DNA from: Weissella cibaria | Lineage (GTDB): Bacteria; Bacillota; Bacilli; Lactobacillales; Lactobacillaceae | DNA: 64,000 nt | NCBI RefSeq assembly: GCF_004521965.1 | Contig: NZ_SDGK01000088.1 | Span: forward strand, 1-64,000 | Reading direction: 5' to 3' | Shown here: positions 1-9,120 of the stretch, piece after piece | Numbering within the stretch: position 1 is the stretch's first letter | Layout of the letters: the number at the start of each line of letters is the position of its first letter | The notes under the pieces: generated by a model | The model's database searches: none | Told to the model about the DNA's origin: nothing | The model's input: only the letters and a program-made list of their open reading frames with translations | Position numbers and translations under genes: made by a program

Positions 1-281
1 GCATAAACAAGTCGATGTTCGATATCTTGGGTCAAGTAATCTGCAACGTCGTCGTTGCGATAACCTTCGATAACTTGAATGAGCATTTGCAATAACAATT
101 CTACCTTAGCATAGCGTGGATTTTTGCGATTATCGTTGAATTCAACGTTATTAAAGAGCCTGGAAACTACAGGTGAATTCAGAAACATACTAAGCAGCAC
201 GTTGCCACCATCCGAGGTAATTGGTGCCCCATTGTCTGAAACTGCAACTAAAGGGTTGCTAGGTAATACTTTTTGAGTCAT
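1..281 (-). CDS. IS1380-family transposase, N-terminal part (runs off left edge)
   Basis: An open frame runs from an ATG at 279-281 on the minus strand to the window edge, about 93 codons without a stop. The protein begins MTQKVLPSNPLVAVSDNG and continues with ITSDGG, then a VELLLQMLIQVIEGYRNDDVADYL segment in pieces. The ITSDGG start followed by a leucine-rich stretch and a GYxDxxDAD-like segment is typical of the N-terminus of IS1380-type (DDE group 1) transposases. The catalytic part lies outside the window. A possible right terminal repeat lies around 351-377, where TTTCACCC and GGGTGAAA face each other, but the other end is not visible. Family assignment rests on the N-terminal pattern only. 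Confidence 0.7.
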   Translation of the reverse strand, partial: MTQKVLPSNPLVAVSDNGAPITSDGGNVLLSMFLNSPVVSRLFNNVEFNDNRKNPRYAKVELLLQMLIQVIEGYRNDDVADYLTQDIEHRLVY

Positions 282-381
282 AATTTTAGACGCTCCAATT
301 TTTGAGTATTTGGTTTATTTTTCACTAACAAAATATCATAACAAAGAGCTCCTATGGTTTTCACCCAACGGGTGAAAGCGC

Positions 382-425
382 AAAACCCGCTGAAACGGTA
401 TTAACTTGCTGTTTCAGTGGGTTTT
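382..425. terminator. Bidirectional rho-independent terminator
   Basis: AAAACCCGCTGAAAC (382-396) faces GTTTCAGTGGGTTTT (411-425) with a single G-T pair, giving a 15-bp stem with A and T tracts at both edges. It lies between the IS1380 element and the guaA terminator, so it can stop transcription from either side. Confidence 0.75.
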
Positions 426-519
426 GTTTGTCTTGATGAATAACCCGAGATAAAAGTAAGAATGCTCAGTGATGTGATTTTTGATGTGGGGATAAATTTT
501 TGAATAGAAACACGAAGAA

Positions 520-549
520 CCGCCATGGAATTTGCTTATTCCATGGCGG
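520..549 (-). terminator. guaA terminator
   Basis: CCGCCATGGAAT (520-531) pairs perfectly with ATTCCATGGCGG (538-549) around a 6-nt loop. It sits 23 bp after the guaA stop codon, with a T-rich stretch beyond it on the minus strand. Confidence 0.8.
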
Positions 550-571
550 CTTGTCCGTTTAGATATAAATA

Positions 572-2125
572 TTATTCCCACTCAACAGTTGCAGGTGGCT
601 TGGCCGTGATATCGTACACGACGCGGTTAATGTGGTCGACTTCATTGACGATGCGACGAGAAATCTCTTCCAAGATATCCCATGGCAACTTGGCAAAGTC
701 GGCTGTCATCCCATCAACAGACGTGATGGCACGAATGGCAATCGTATAGTCGTACGTACGGCCGTCACCCATGACACCGACTGAACGGACTCCCGTCAAG
801 ACAGTGAAGTATTGCCAAACTTCGCTATCCAAACCATGCTTAGCGATTTCTTCACGCAAGATTGCATCAGATTCGCGCACAATTTCGAGCTTTGCTTCAG
901 TAATGTCGCCCAAAACACGAATACCCAAGCCGGGACCAGGGAACGGTTGGCGCCAAACAAGTTCGTGGGGCATACCCAATTTTTCACCCAATGCACGCAC
1001 TTCATCCTTGAAGAGTGTGTTAAGGGGTTCAATCAATTGGAATTGCAGGTCTTCTGGCAAACCGCCGACGTTGTGGTGTGACTTGATTGTTTGCGCGGTA
1101 TCAGTTCCTGATTCAATCACGTCGGTATACAACGTACCTTGTGCCAAGAAATCGATACCATGAAGCTTAGCGGCTTCTTCGTCAAAGACGCGAATGAATT
1201 CGTTTCCGATAATCTTACGCTTTTGCTCAGGATCGGTAACCCCGGCCAACTTCGTCAAGAAACGTTCTTGCGCATCGACCTTGATGATGTTCAGGCCGAA
1301 CTTACCACCCAAAGCAGTCATCACTTCATCCGCTTCATTTTTACGTAGCAAACCGTGATCAACGAAAATTGACGTCAATTGATCACCGATGGCACGCTGC
1401 AACAAAACGCCGACAACTGATGAATCTACCCCACCAGAAAGGCCAAGCAAGACCTTCTTGTCACCAACGATTTCGCGAATTTTCGTGATTTGCTCGTCAA
1501 TGAAATCATCCATTGACCAGTTGCGTTCTGCACGAACCGCCTTATCAACGAAGTTCTCTAAGATTTGCATGCCGTATTCAGTGTGTTGCACTTCGGCGTG
1601 GAATTGTACCCCATAGAAGTTGTGGTAGGTATCTTCCATGGCCGCGATTGGTGTGCTGTCAGAGGTAGCAACAGCCTTAAAGCCGTCAGGAACTTGCTCG
1701 ACGTAATCACCGTGTGACATCAAAACTGTTTGCGTTTCTGGTGTGCCACCGAACAAAACGGTGTTGTCAGCTATCACATCCATTTCAGTCTCGCCGTATT
1801 CTGATGAATCATTCGCTGGCGCAACTATTCCGCCAGGCAATACATGTGCCATCAATTGCATACCGTAGCAAACGCCAAGGATTGGAATGTCCAAATTGAA
1901 CACTTCTGGATCAATCGTGAACGCACCGTCTTCATAGACCGAGTTAGGCCCACCAGAAAAGATGAGTCCCTTTGGATTGAGTGCCTTAATTTCAGTGGCT
2001 GTCATTGTGTGTGGCTTTAATTCAGAATAAACACCCAATTCGCGAATGCGTCGTGAAATGAGCTGGTTATATTGTGAACCGAAGTCCAACACCAAAATGC
2101 TATCGTGCGTTTCTGTGTTTGCCAT
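572..2125 (-). CDS. guaA: GMP synthase (glutamine-hydrolysing)
   Basis: This 517-residue enzyme converts XMP to GMP with ATP and glutamine, the last step of guanine nucleotide synthesis. The N-terminal class I glutamine amidotransferase domain has its nucleophile in GVCYGMQ (Cys86) and His176/Glu178 in VQFHAEV. The ATP-pyrophosphatase P-loop is SGGVDSS (about 230-236). The dimerisation domain ends in the usual PPATVEWE. The ATG at 2125 is preferred because GGGGGAT lies just upstream and [20 protein letters not shown] is the family start; a longer frame to 2215 adds residues with no homology or ribosome site. It is transcribed alone and divergently from the BMP gene. Confidence 0.97.
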   Translation of the reverse strand: MANTETHDSILVLDFGSQYNQLISRRIRELGVYSELKPHTMTATEIKALNPKGLIFSGGPNSVYEDGAFTIDPEVFNLDIPILGVCYGMQLMAHVLPGGIVAPANDSSEYGETEMDVIADNTVLFGGTPETQTVLMSHGDYVEQVPDGFKAVATSDSTPIAAMEDTYHNFYGVQFHAEVQHTEYGMQILENFVDKAVRAERNWSMDDFIDEQITKIREIVGDKKVLLGLSGGVDSSVVGVLLQRAIGDQLTSIFVDHGLLRKNEADEVMTALGGKFGLNIIKVDAQERFLTKLAGVTDPEQKRKIIGNEFIRVFDEEAAKLHGIDFLAQGTLYTDVIESGTDTAQTIKSHHNVGGLPEDLQFQLIEPLNTLFKDEVRALGEKLGMPHELVWRQPFPGPGLGIRVLGDITEAKLEIVRESDAILREEIAKHGLDSEVWQYFTVLTGVRSVGVMGDGRTYDYTIAIRAITSVDGMTADFAKLPWDILEEISRRIVNEVDHINRVVYDITAKPPATVEWE

Positions 2126-2153
2126 GATATCCCCCATAAAATTGTTGTTTCTA

Positions 2154-2181
2154 ATTATACGTACTTCACGACAATAATCAA
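2154..2181 (-). promoter_or_regulatory. guaA promoter
   Basis: On the minus strand TTGATT (2176-2181) and TATAAT (2154-2159) are separated by 16 bp, about 30 bp upstream of the guaA start. The leader would be short, and I saw no purine riboswitch in it. Confidence 0.6.
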
Positions 2182-2357
2182 TGGTGGGTTTTAAAAACGT
2201 TCGTAATTTGTTCACGTATTACATTTCTCTCATAAATATAGTTACTAAAAATAAGACATTTACGAAAAACGCTTATTTTTGGGACCTAAATACAGTTGTT
2301 ATGAGGTTAATCGTTTTTAATAATTCGAAAACCATGAAAAATGTAATGAACTGACCC

Positions 2358-2430
2358 TTGCATTATCATAAGCAGACCTTTATAGTAGTAAAAATTACAT
2401 TTTTATTTGGACTCTGAGCTGGTAATTTTT
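2358..2430 (+). promoter_or_regulatory. BMP gene promoter and leader hairpin
   Basis: TTGCAT (2358-2363) and TATAGT (2381-2386) have a 17-bp spacer. Directly downstream, AAAAATTAC (2390-2398) is perfectly repeated in inverted form as GTAATTTTT (2422-2430), enclosing a 23-nt loop in the untranslated leader. The promoter is well supported. A regulatory role for the hairpin is inference. The rest of 2182-2486 holds no gene. Confidence 0.6.
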
Positions 2431-2486
2431 AAGGCAAAAAGAGTGGTCGGGTCGAGGGATTTTATACTTTGGAGGTATTAGGAAAA

Positions 2487-3566
2487 ATGGTTTCACGTCG
2501 GACATTGATTATTGGTGGTGTAGCAGTTGTTGTCGTTGCAGGGATTGCGTATGCCGCAACGTCAGGTAGCAAGGGCGGATCAAGCGACAAATTCACTGCT
2601 GCGGTTGTTTCAGACACAAACGGTGTAAATGACAAGGGCTTCAATCAAAGCGCTTGGGAAGGCTTGGAAAAGTGGGGTAAGGCTAACAACTTGTCTAAGG
2701 GACAAAGTGGTTACAACTACTTCCAACCGAAGACGGTCGCCGATTACGATACGCAATTGACGCAAGCTGCTACTGCTAAGTACAATGTCGTTTCAGCCAT
2801 TGGAAACACGTTTAAGGATTCAGTCCAAACCGTTTCTAAGAAGTATCCTGACACGAAGTTCGTGTTGGTTGATGAAATTACGGATAAGAAGTACAAGAAC
2901 GTTGCATCAGTCATGTTCCATTCAGAGCAATCATCATACTTGGTTGGTATCGCTGCTGCGACAAAGGCCAAGGAAATCGGTGACGATACGGTTGGATTCG
3001 TTGGTGGTATGAAGAATCAAGTGATTGAATCATTCTTGGCTGGTTATCAAGCCGGTGTGAAGTCAGTTGATCCTAATATTAATGTCGATGCAACGTATGC
3101 AGGTACGTTCTCAGACCCAGCCAAGGGACAAACAATTGCTAAGGCCAAGATGGCACAAGGTGAGCACATTATTTTCCAAGCCGCTGGTGGTGTTGGAAAT
3201 GGTGTCTTCCAAGCTGCGAAGGACCAAGATGCAACGTTGGCTGCGGATTCAAAGGATAAGGTTTGGGTCATCGGTGTCGACATGGACCAAACAAACATGG
3301 GTGACTACAAGTCAAAGGATGGCAAGTCAGCAAACTTGACGTTGACATCATCATTGACGGGTGTTGGTCGTGGTGTGCAATTGATAACGGAATCAGCGCA
3401 AAAGGATAAGTTTCCTGGTGGCAAGATTGTTTACTACGGCTTGAAGGAAGGCGGAGTCGGTGTTGTCACTAAGAACTTGAATGCAGACGAGAAGAAGGCT
3501 GTTGAGACTGCTAAGGAAAAGATTATTTCTGGCGATATCAAGGTGCCAACAACGCCTGAAAACTAA
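2487..3566 (+). CDS. BMP-family (PnrA/BmpA-like) nucleoside-binding protein
   Basis: A 359-residue extracellular substrate-binding protein of the basic membrane protein family, whose characterised members bind purine nucleosides for an ABC importer. Family features include DTNGVNDKGFNQSAWEG near the N-terminus, FVGGMKNQVIESFLAGYQAG in mid-protein and VWVIGVDMDQ towards the end. The ATG at 2487 follows GGAGG by about 11 bp. Residues 6-23 form a hydrophobic segment preceded by RR, but it lacks the lipobox cysteine usual for the family, so the protein may be held by an uncleaved helix. No importer genes lie beside it. A position divergent from guaA fits purine salvage. A C-terminal remnant of a paralogue lies at 17448. 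Confidence 0.88.
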   Translation: MVSRRTLIIGGVAVVVVAGIAYAATSGSKGGSSDKFTAAVVSDTNGVNDKGFNQSAWEGLEKWGKANNLSKGQSGYNYFQPKTVADYDTQLTQAATAKYNVVSAIGNTFKDSVQTVSKKYPDTKFVLVDEITDKKYKNVASVMFHSEQSSYLVGIAAATKAKEIGDDTVGFVGGMKNQVIESFLAGYQAGVKSVDPNINVDATYAGTFSDPAKGQTIAKAKMAQGEHIIFQAAGGVGNGVFQAAKDQDATLAADSKDKVWVIGVDMDQTNMGDYKSKDGKSANLTLTSSLTGVGRGVQLITESAQKDKFPGGKIVYYGLKEGGVGVVTKNLNADEKKAVETAKEKIISGDIKVPTTPEN

Positions 3567-3586
3567 TTAATAACAATTTAAAAATC

Positions 3587-3623
3587 AAAATCCGCGGAGA
3601 TTATTGTCTCAGCGGATTTTTTT
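3587..3623 (+). terminator. Terminator after the BMP gene
   Basis: AAAATCCGCGGAGA (3587-3600) pairs with TCTCAGCGGATTTT (3607-3620), with one mismatch, followed by a T run. From here to 3831 the sequence is AT-rich and I see no gene in it. Confidence 0.85.
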
Positions 3624-3831
3624 GTTAAAAACAGATATTTAATTTATTTATGCACAGGACTGATTTTTTGAAATATACAAAAATGAATGGTGGGTTTGAA
3701 AAATACGTAAAAAATTGTATAAAAGAATCAAAATAATCAATATTAATGCTTTATAAATATAATTAATATTAATTTTATATTTATTAAATCGGTAAAGGGG
3801 GACGATTAAATGTGCCTTTTATCATGATTAA

Positions 3832-3889
3832 TTGAATTTATTTAGAATAAAAATACAATTAATCTTGCTATTTTGAATAAATAGTTACT
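3832..3889 (+). promoter_or_regulatory. Candidate arg promoter with ARG-box-like sites
   Basis: TTGAAT (3832-3837) and TACAAT (3854-3859) are 16 bp apart. The 18-mer at 3842-3859 fits the ArgR/AhrC operator pattern TNTGNATWWWWATNCANA at all but two fixed positions. A weaker match lies at 3872-3889. TTGAC and GTCAA also face each other at 3891-3905. Overlap of operator and promoter upstream of an arginine operon suggests former ArgR repression. This is pattern matching in AT-rich DNA. Confidence 0.4.
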
Positions 3890-3927
3890 ATTGACGAATA
3901 GTCAAATATTAAAAAAGGGAAATAAAT

Positions 3928-5152
3928 ATGCAAGAAAAGTTGGTTTTAGCTTATTCAGGCGGTCTAGATATTTCGGTGGCCATTCCATGGCTTAAGGAGA
4001 AAGGATATGCCGTAACGGCAGTTGTGTTGGATGTTGGTCAACATGGTAAAGACTTGTATTTCATCAAAGCTAAGGCATTACAAGTAGGTGCCGAAACGTC
4101 GATCTTGTTGGATGCTAAAGAAGAATTTGCGACAGATTATGTGGCGCCAGTTATTCAAGGGAATTTGTTGTATGAGAGTGAGTATCCATTAGTTTCGGCA
4201 TTGTCGCGGCCATTGATTATTAAGAAGTTAGTCAAAATTGCACATAAGATAGGTGCGACAACAATTGCGCATGGTTCGACGGGTCACGGTAATGATCAAG
4301 TTCGTTTTGAGGCCGCAATTCATGCCTTTGACCCTAATTTGAAAATTGAAGCACCAATTCGAGACTTTCAATGGTCACGTGAAGAAGAGATTGCCTATGC
4401 GGATGCGCATCATGTGCCCATTCCAGTAGGCGAGGAGTCGCCATACTCAATTGATGAAAATATTTGGGGACGCGCAATTGAAGCAGGGATTCTAGAAAAT
4501 CCGTGGCATGAAGCGACTGAAGAGGCGTATGAGTTGACTGCGGCAATTGCAGATACACCGGACACTGCTGATTTTGTCACGATTAGTTTCGAAGCCGGTT
4601 TGCCAGTTGCCTTAGATGGGGAAGCGATGTCGCTAACAACCATCATTGAAAAAGTTAAATGTGTTAGCTGGCACGCACGGAATTGGCCGTGTTGATCATA
4701 TTGAGAATCGACTAGTCGGCATTAAGTCACGCGAAATTTATGAGGTGCCCGCCACCACTGTTTTGATGACGGCTCACAAGGATTTGGAAGACTTGATGTT
4801 GGAGCGAGATGTTGCACATTTTAAGCCAATCGGGGCCGAACACTTAGCGAACTTAGTCTACGATGCCAAGTGGGTATCGCCTTTATTTGATGCTTTGCAA
4901 GCGTTTATCAAGGTGACACAGAAAGTTGTAAACGGTGACGTGAAGATGAAGTTGTTCAAGGGTTTTGCAATTGCTGTGGCGCACCAATCGGCTAAAAATT
5001 CACTCTATGATGAAAATTTGGCGACTTATACGGCCAGTTCATCATTCGATCAAGTCGCAGCAGTTGGATTTATCGGACTGTGGACCCTTGGTAATACCGT
5101 GTTTGAACAGGTAAATCATGTTCATTCTGAACAGGGTGGGCAGCATGACTGA
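3928..5152 (+). pseudogene. argG: Argininosuccinate synthase, frameshifted
   Basis: The enzyme joins citrulline and aspartate in arginine synthesis. The first frame runs from 3928 and covers the ATP-binding domain. The rest ([20 protein letters not shown] onward) is in the next frame and ends at 5152. An extra A in the A5 run near 4651-4656 explains the shift: GAAAAG would read on in frame. Other damage is visible: the P-loop is SGGLDIS instead of SGGLDTS, and [12 protein letters not shown] replaces the usual lysine of [11 protein letters not shown]. The second part overlaps argH by 8 bp, so the original operon spacing is kept. The gene is probably dead, and the added substitutions argue against a simple sequencing error. 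Confidence 0.9.
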
Positions 5153-6512
5153 TAAATTATGGGGCGGTCGATTTACGGAAACTGGCTCTGACCGGGTACA
5201 AGCATATAGGACTTCAATTGCAGCAGGTCAATACATGATTGCTGAGGATATTCAAGCATCAATTACGCACGCACAAATGCTGGGACAGCAAGCAATTCTT
5301 ACACCGGCGGAATCCGCCAAAATCGTGACCGGGTTACAAGCGGTACGTGCCGACTTTGAGTCAGGTGCGGCAACATTGCAAGTTGCGCAGGAAGACGTGC
5401 ATATGAATGTTGAAGTGCTGTTAAATGAAAAGATTGGGTCTGTTGCGGGAAAGTTGCATACGGCGAGATCACGAAATGATCAGGTAGCGACAGATTTTCA
5501 TCTCTGGGTTGCCAATCGACTACCACATATCATCGAAGCGATTAAGCAGTTTCAAAAAACATTATTGCAAGTGGCCACGGATAACCAAGCGACGCTCATG
5601 CCGGGTTACACGCACTTGCAACATGCGCAGCCGGTGACGTTTGGTAGCTTATGTTGGGATGCTAAAGCGAGATGTTGAGCGGTTTGAGTTTAATATGAAG
5701 CACACTCAAGTATCGCCATTAGGTTCCGCTGCTTTAGCGGGTAAAACTTTGCAATCGATCGAACGATGACGGCTGACCTACTAGGGCTTGATGATGTCTA
5801 CCACAATGCAATGGACGCGGTCAGTGATCGTGATTTTGCAATTGAATTTTTGCAGTCAGCCGCCATTTTGATGATGGACCTATCTCGATTAAGCGAAGAA
5901 TTGATTTTATGGTCGAGTTACGAATTTGGATTTGTTACGTTAAGTGATGCCTATGCGACTGGTTCATCAATTATGCCGCAGAAGAAAAATGCTGACTTTG
6001 CAGAATTAACACGTGGTAAAACAGGCCGTGTTTATGGAGACTTAATGGGTTTGATGACGGTCATGAAGGGCTTGCCGTTAGCCTATAACAAAGATATGCA
6101 AGAAGATAAGCAGGGTGTATTTGAGACCTATACCACGATTATGGATGCGTCATTTGTCTTTGACGATATGTTTGCAACCCTTCAGGTTAATCGTGATGTA
6201 ATGTCAGAGAGCACACATAATGATTTTTCGAATGCAACTGAATTAGCCGACTATCTGGCTAATAAAGGATTAGCATTTCGTGAAGCGCATGCTATCGTTG
6301 GCCAATTGGTGCTACAAGGTATTCAAACACAGGTTAACTTACAGGATATGCCATTGGGTGAGTTGCAAAAAGCAAGTGAGTTGATTACAGATGATGTGTA
6401 CCAAATCTTGCAACCGATGACGGCCATTGAACGCCGGACATCGTTTGGTGGGACAGCCGTTACAGAGGTTAGTAACCAAATTAAATTTTATCAAGAGCAA
6501 TTAGGGGAATGA
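5145..6512 (+). pseudogene. argH: Argininosuccinate lyase, multiply frameshifted
   Basis: The ATG at 5145 begins [12 protein letters not shown], the standard ArgH start. Homology continues to HAQPVTFGS near 5645, where part of the segment between VTFG and [12 protein letters not shown] is lost and the frame changes. A second shift near 5765 precedes [10 protein letters not shown]. The signature [11 protein letters not shown] is intact at about 5968-6000, and the C-terminus reaches the expected end at 6512. At least two frameshifts and a small deletion make a functional lyase unlikely. Confidence 0.9.
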
Positions 6513-6515
6513 GCA

Positions 6516-7250
6516 ATGAAGGTAACTATTGTAGGTGTGACAGGATACAGCGGGACTGTTTTATGGCAGTTGCTTAGTCAGCATCCGAATGTCACTGAAA
6601 TTAATATTTATACAGCACAGACGGATTTAGAAGCCGTGGCGCAACAATTTGATTGGCAAATTAAACAGCCAGTGCGGGTGATACCGTTTGGTGTGGGGCA
6701 AATTATGATAGATAACGACGTTGCCTTTTTTTGCGACACCCGCAGGCGTATCAAAATGGTATCACCGAGATGCTGAAGTTTTACGTGAAACATTGTCTCA
6801 TGCCACGTATGGGTTAACTGAATTTACGGCAATGACAACAGATTATATTGCAAACCCTGGTTGATATGCCACGGCTACTTTAATGGGGTTAGCACCACTG
6901 GTGCAAGAACGCCTGATTGATTTTGATTCGGTTATTGTCGATGCCAAGTCTGGTGTGACCGGAGCGGGAAAAATTGAGTCAAGCCACCCACTATGTTGAT
7001 GTGGCTGATAATTTTTCGCTATACAAGCTTAATCAACATCAGCATATTCCGGAAATTATGCAGCAACTTAAGCAATGGACCCTATCCAATTTATAACGAG
7101 GCTTTTGACAGTCAAGCGAGGACTGATGGCAACCATATATGCGAAGTTTTTCGGCTGATAGTGCGGATGTAAATGAAATTATCGCGGCCGCATTGCAAGC
7201 AACTTATATGGACAAACCATTTGTAAAAGTCTTGGCCAATGATATGCCAG
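6516..7250 (+). pseudogene. argC: N-acetyl-gamma-glutamyl-phosphate reductase remnant
   Basis: It begins MKVTIVGVTGYSGTVLWQLL, the NADP-binding start of ArgC, 4 bp after argH. A frameshift near 6725 follows. The active-site segment reads ANPG[16 protein letters not shown]: the catalytic cysteine codon (TGC in the family) is TGA at 6862-6864. The next conserved block, [11 protein letters not shown], is recognisable at about 6938-6970. Further shifts lead to a piece ending FVKVLANDMPDLQ, where the C-terminal part is missing and the sequence runs directly into argJ. The right boundary is approximate. Confidence 0.85.
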
Positions 7251-7727
7251 ATTTACAGCGTAATCCCATCAAACCAGACCTTGGCTGGCTAGTTTCGACA
7301 AAGCCGGCTCATGTAGCAGAGGTATTTACGCGAAATACATTTCCAGCAGCCCTGGTGCAAATCAAGCAACAAGTCCTACGACGTAATAAACCGGTCTATG
7401 CAATTTTTGTTAATTCTGTGAACGCGAATGCTTTTATGGGAGCAACCGGTTTGGCAAATACGTAGGAAACGTAAAAGTTAGTGGCGAATAAATTACACAC
7501 AACACCGGCCGAGGTACTAGTTGTATCAATGGGGACTATTGGTGAGCAGTTGCCGATGGAGAAAATCCGACGTGGTGTTGAACAGCTCCAAGCAAGCGAG
7601 CCTTTGAATCTCGCGAAGGCTATGTTAATCGACCGATACCACAACAAAAACGGCGCAAGTTACGCAAGAGGACTATCAAATTAGTGGTGTGGCGAAAGGC
7701 TCGGGTATGATTCATCCGATGTATTAG
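7251..7727 (+). pseudogene. argJ: Glutamate N-acetyltransferase remnant
   Basis: Translation gives DLGWLVSTKPAHVAEVFTRN and VNSVNANAFMGATG, which match the N-terminal region of ArgJ. After a stop at 7463-7465 and a frame change comes EVLVVSMGTIGEQLPMEKI. The self-cleavage site of ArgJ is normally (A/S)TG(V/I)IG, with Thr as nucleophile; here Thr is replaced by Met. A last shift yields ISGVAKGSGMIHPMY and a stop at 7725-7727. The N-terminal residues and the whole beta chain are missing. It appears fused to the argC remnant by a deletion. Confidence 0.82.
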
Positions 7728-7754
7728 TCGCGAAAATTAATGACTGATAAATAA

Positions 7755-7786
7755 AAAGTCCGCGAAGTGTGATTCGCGGATTTTTT
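7755..7786. terminator. Bidirectional terminator between arg remnants and GT51 gene
   Basis: TCCGCGAA (7759-7766) pairs with TTCGCGGA (7773-7780), with A-rich and T-rich flanks on both sides. It serves the convergent arg operon and the glycosyltransferase gene. Confidence 0.85.
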
Positions 7787-7788
7787 CG

Positions 7789-8559
7789 TTAACGAGGCAA
7801 AAGTCCGTCAGTAGCGCTGGTTGCTTTGGCCTCTTCGTATTCATGATGATTAATTTTGTTATCGTCGAGCATCGCTGCTAATACGATATTACGGCGACGT
7901 GCCACTAAATCTGGATTGGTATACAAATTAAAGTTGGTTGGACTTTGGCCTAAGCCAGCGATTATTGCGGTTTGAGAAAGTGTCAAACTGCTTAATGGTT
8001 TACCAAAGTAATAATACGCAATGGTTTGCGCGCCATATAATTCATGGCCTTCATAGATTTTATTAGTGTAATACTCAAGAATCTGTGGCTTGCTGAAGTT
8101 CTTCGTCAACTGCAAGGCCAGATAAATTTCTTGAATTTTACGACGGGGTGTTTGATCCGCTTTTGAAGTTGAAAAAGCGGTTAATTTGACCAACTGTTGC
8201 GTAATAGATGATCCACCGCGAGCAGTCCCATCACCAAACTGGGCTAGCACATTTGATGTAATGAGGTTAAATAGCCCACCTATATTGACGCCGTTATTTG
8301 ATTCAAACGAGCGATCCTCGGTCGCGATGACGGCATTGCGATAGTTTTCCGGAATACTGTCATAGCGCACGTAGATTCGATTGTTTTCATCGCCAGGGTT
8401 GGCTTGCAGTTTGACCTGCGTAATAGTTGGTGCTTGGTGGATAACATAAGTTGCATAACCTACGCCCGCCAATAGCAAAAGCAATAGCCCGCCTAATAGT
8501 AGCTGCCCCAGTTTTCGTAGTGGGTGTCGTTTTTGTCGACGTTGTGCCCGACTTGCCAT
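7789..8559 (-). CDS. Monofunctional peptidoglycan glycosyltransferase (GT51)
   Basis: A 256-residue membrane-anchored enzyme that polymerises lipid II glycan strands. A basic N-terminus and one transmembrane helix (about 17-42) precede a GT51 domain. The catalytic glutamate is in ATEDRSF. The family blocks GGSSITQQLVK, RRKIQEIYLALQL and a YYFGK-type segment follow. It has no transpeptidase domain, which separates it from the PBP1A at 21506. The His usual in EDRxFxxHxG is Asn here. GGAGGG upstream supports the start. It appears monocistronic. Confidence 0.9.
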   Translation of the reverse strand: MASRAQRRQKRHPLRKLGQLLLGGLLLLLLAGVGYATYVIHQAPTITQVKLQANPGDENNRIYVRYDSIPENYRNAVIATEDRSFESNNGVNIGGLFNLITSNVLAQFGDGTARGGSSITQQLVKLTAFSTSKADQTPRRKIQEIYLALQLTKNFSKPQILEYYTNKIYEGHELYGAQTIAYYYFGKPLSSLTLSQTAIIAGLGQSPTNFNLYTNPDLVARRRNIVLAAMLDDNKINHHEYEEAKATSATDGLLPR

Positions 8560-8624
8560 AACGTCCCTCCGATAAGTATTGTTTCAGTTAGCATACGGGG
8601 ACTGGGCGAAAATTGCAATGTACT

Positions 8625-9008
8625 TTAGTTGGCAGATGGAGTCAATGTTACCGTCAAGTGGTTGTTTTCATCGACGACGGCATCGTACGCAGCTGTGCCA
8701 TTATCACCAAGGAAGTGCTGGCCGGGAGTGCGCTTTGCCTTCAAAAAGGCCCCAATAAATGATGGGTGTGTCCAGTTCATCCCAAATTCAAATCCTTGGA
8801 AGGTGCCAGGGTAACGTTTGTCATCCGCATCGGCATCAAAGCGGATTTCGGTCACACCATCAATCGCATTCGTAATGTGCATTTGAAGGCCGTCTTGATC
8901 GATAACCTTATAAGTGCCCACTGAGAGCGTTTCTTCGATTGGGTAAGTAATCGTGATCGTGTTGTTGTAGGCGTGTGCCAACGTCTCGTATGTTCCTAAT
9001 GTGGTCAT
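8625..9008 (-). CDS. Small protein of unknown function (127 aa)
   Basis: Starts at ATG 9006-9008 with AGGAGG about 9 bp upstream. The open frame extends to 9356, but that extension has no ribosome site and overlaps the permease remnant. The protein begins MTTLGTYETLAHAYNNTITI and ends VDENNHLTVTLTPSAN. It has alternating hydrophobic stretches suggesting beta structure, no signal peptide, no membrane helix and no cysteine. I do not recognise a family. It stands alone between the GT51 gene and a divergent permease remnant. Confidence 0.7.
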   Translation of the reverse strand: MTTLGTYETLAHAYNNTITITYPIEETLSVGTYKVIDQDGLQMHITNAIDGVTEIRFDADADDKRYPGTFQGFEFGMNWTHPSFIGAFLKAKRTPGQHFLGDNGTAAYDAVVDENNHLTVTLTPSAN

Positions 9009-9120
9009 GTTCGTGGCCTCCTTTGCTTTGTTGCGATTATTATCGTCCCGTCTTACCAAGTTGTAAATGAAAAAGGCATGAATTAAAGGTAAAATGGCGG
9101 CATAAGGGGGATGCAAACGT

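Noticed and set aside
2126-2215. Longer GuaA start (30 extra residues)
   Set aside because: It covers the guaA promoter, has no ribosome site and adds residues absent from the family.
2126-2486. Purine riboswitch between guaA and the BMP gene
   Set aside because: Neither strand shows the conserved core of the purine aptamer; only a simple hairpin and promoters are seen.
4646-4665. Programmed frameshift in argG
   Set aside because: No slippery heptamer with pseudoknot; argG is not known to use one, and other conserved residues are damaged.
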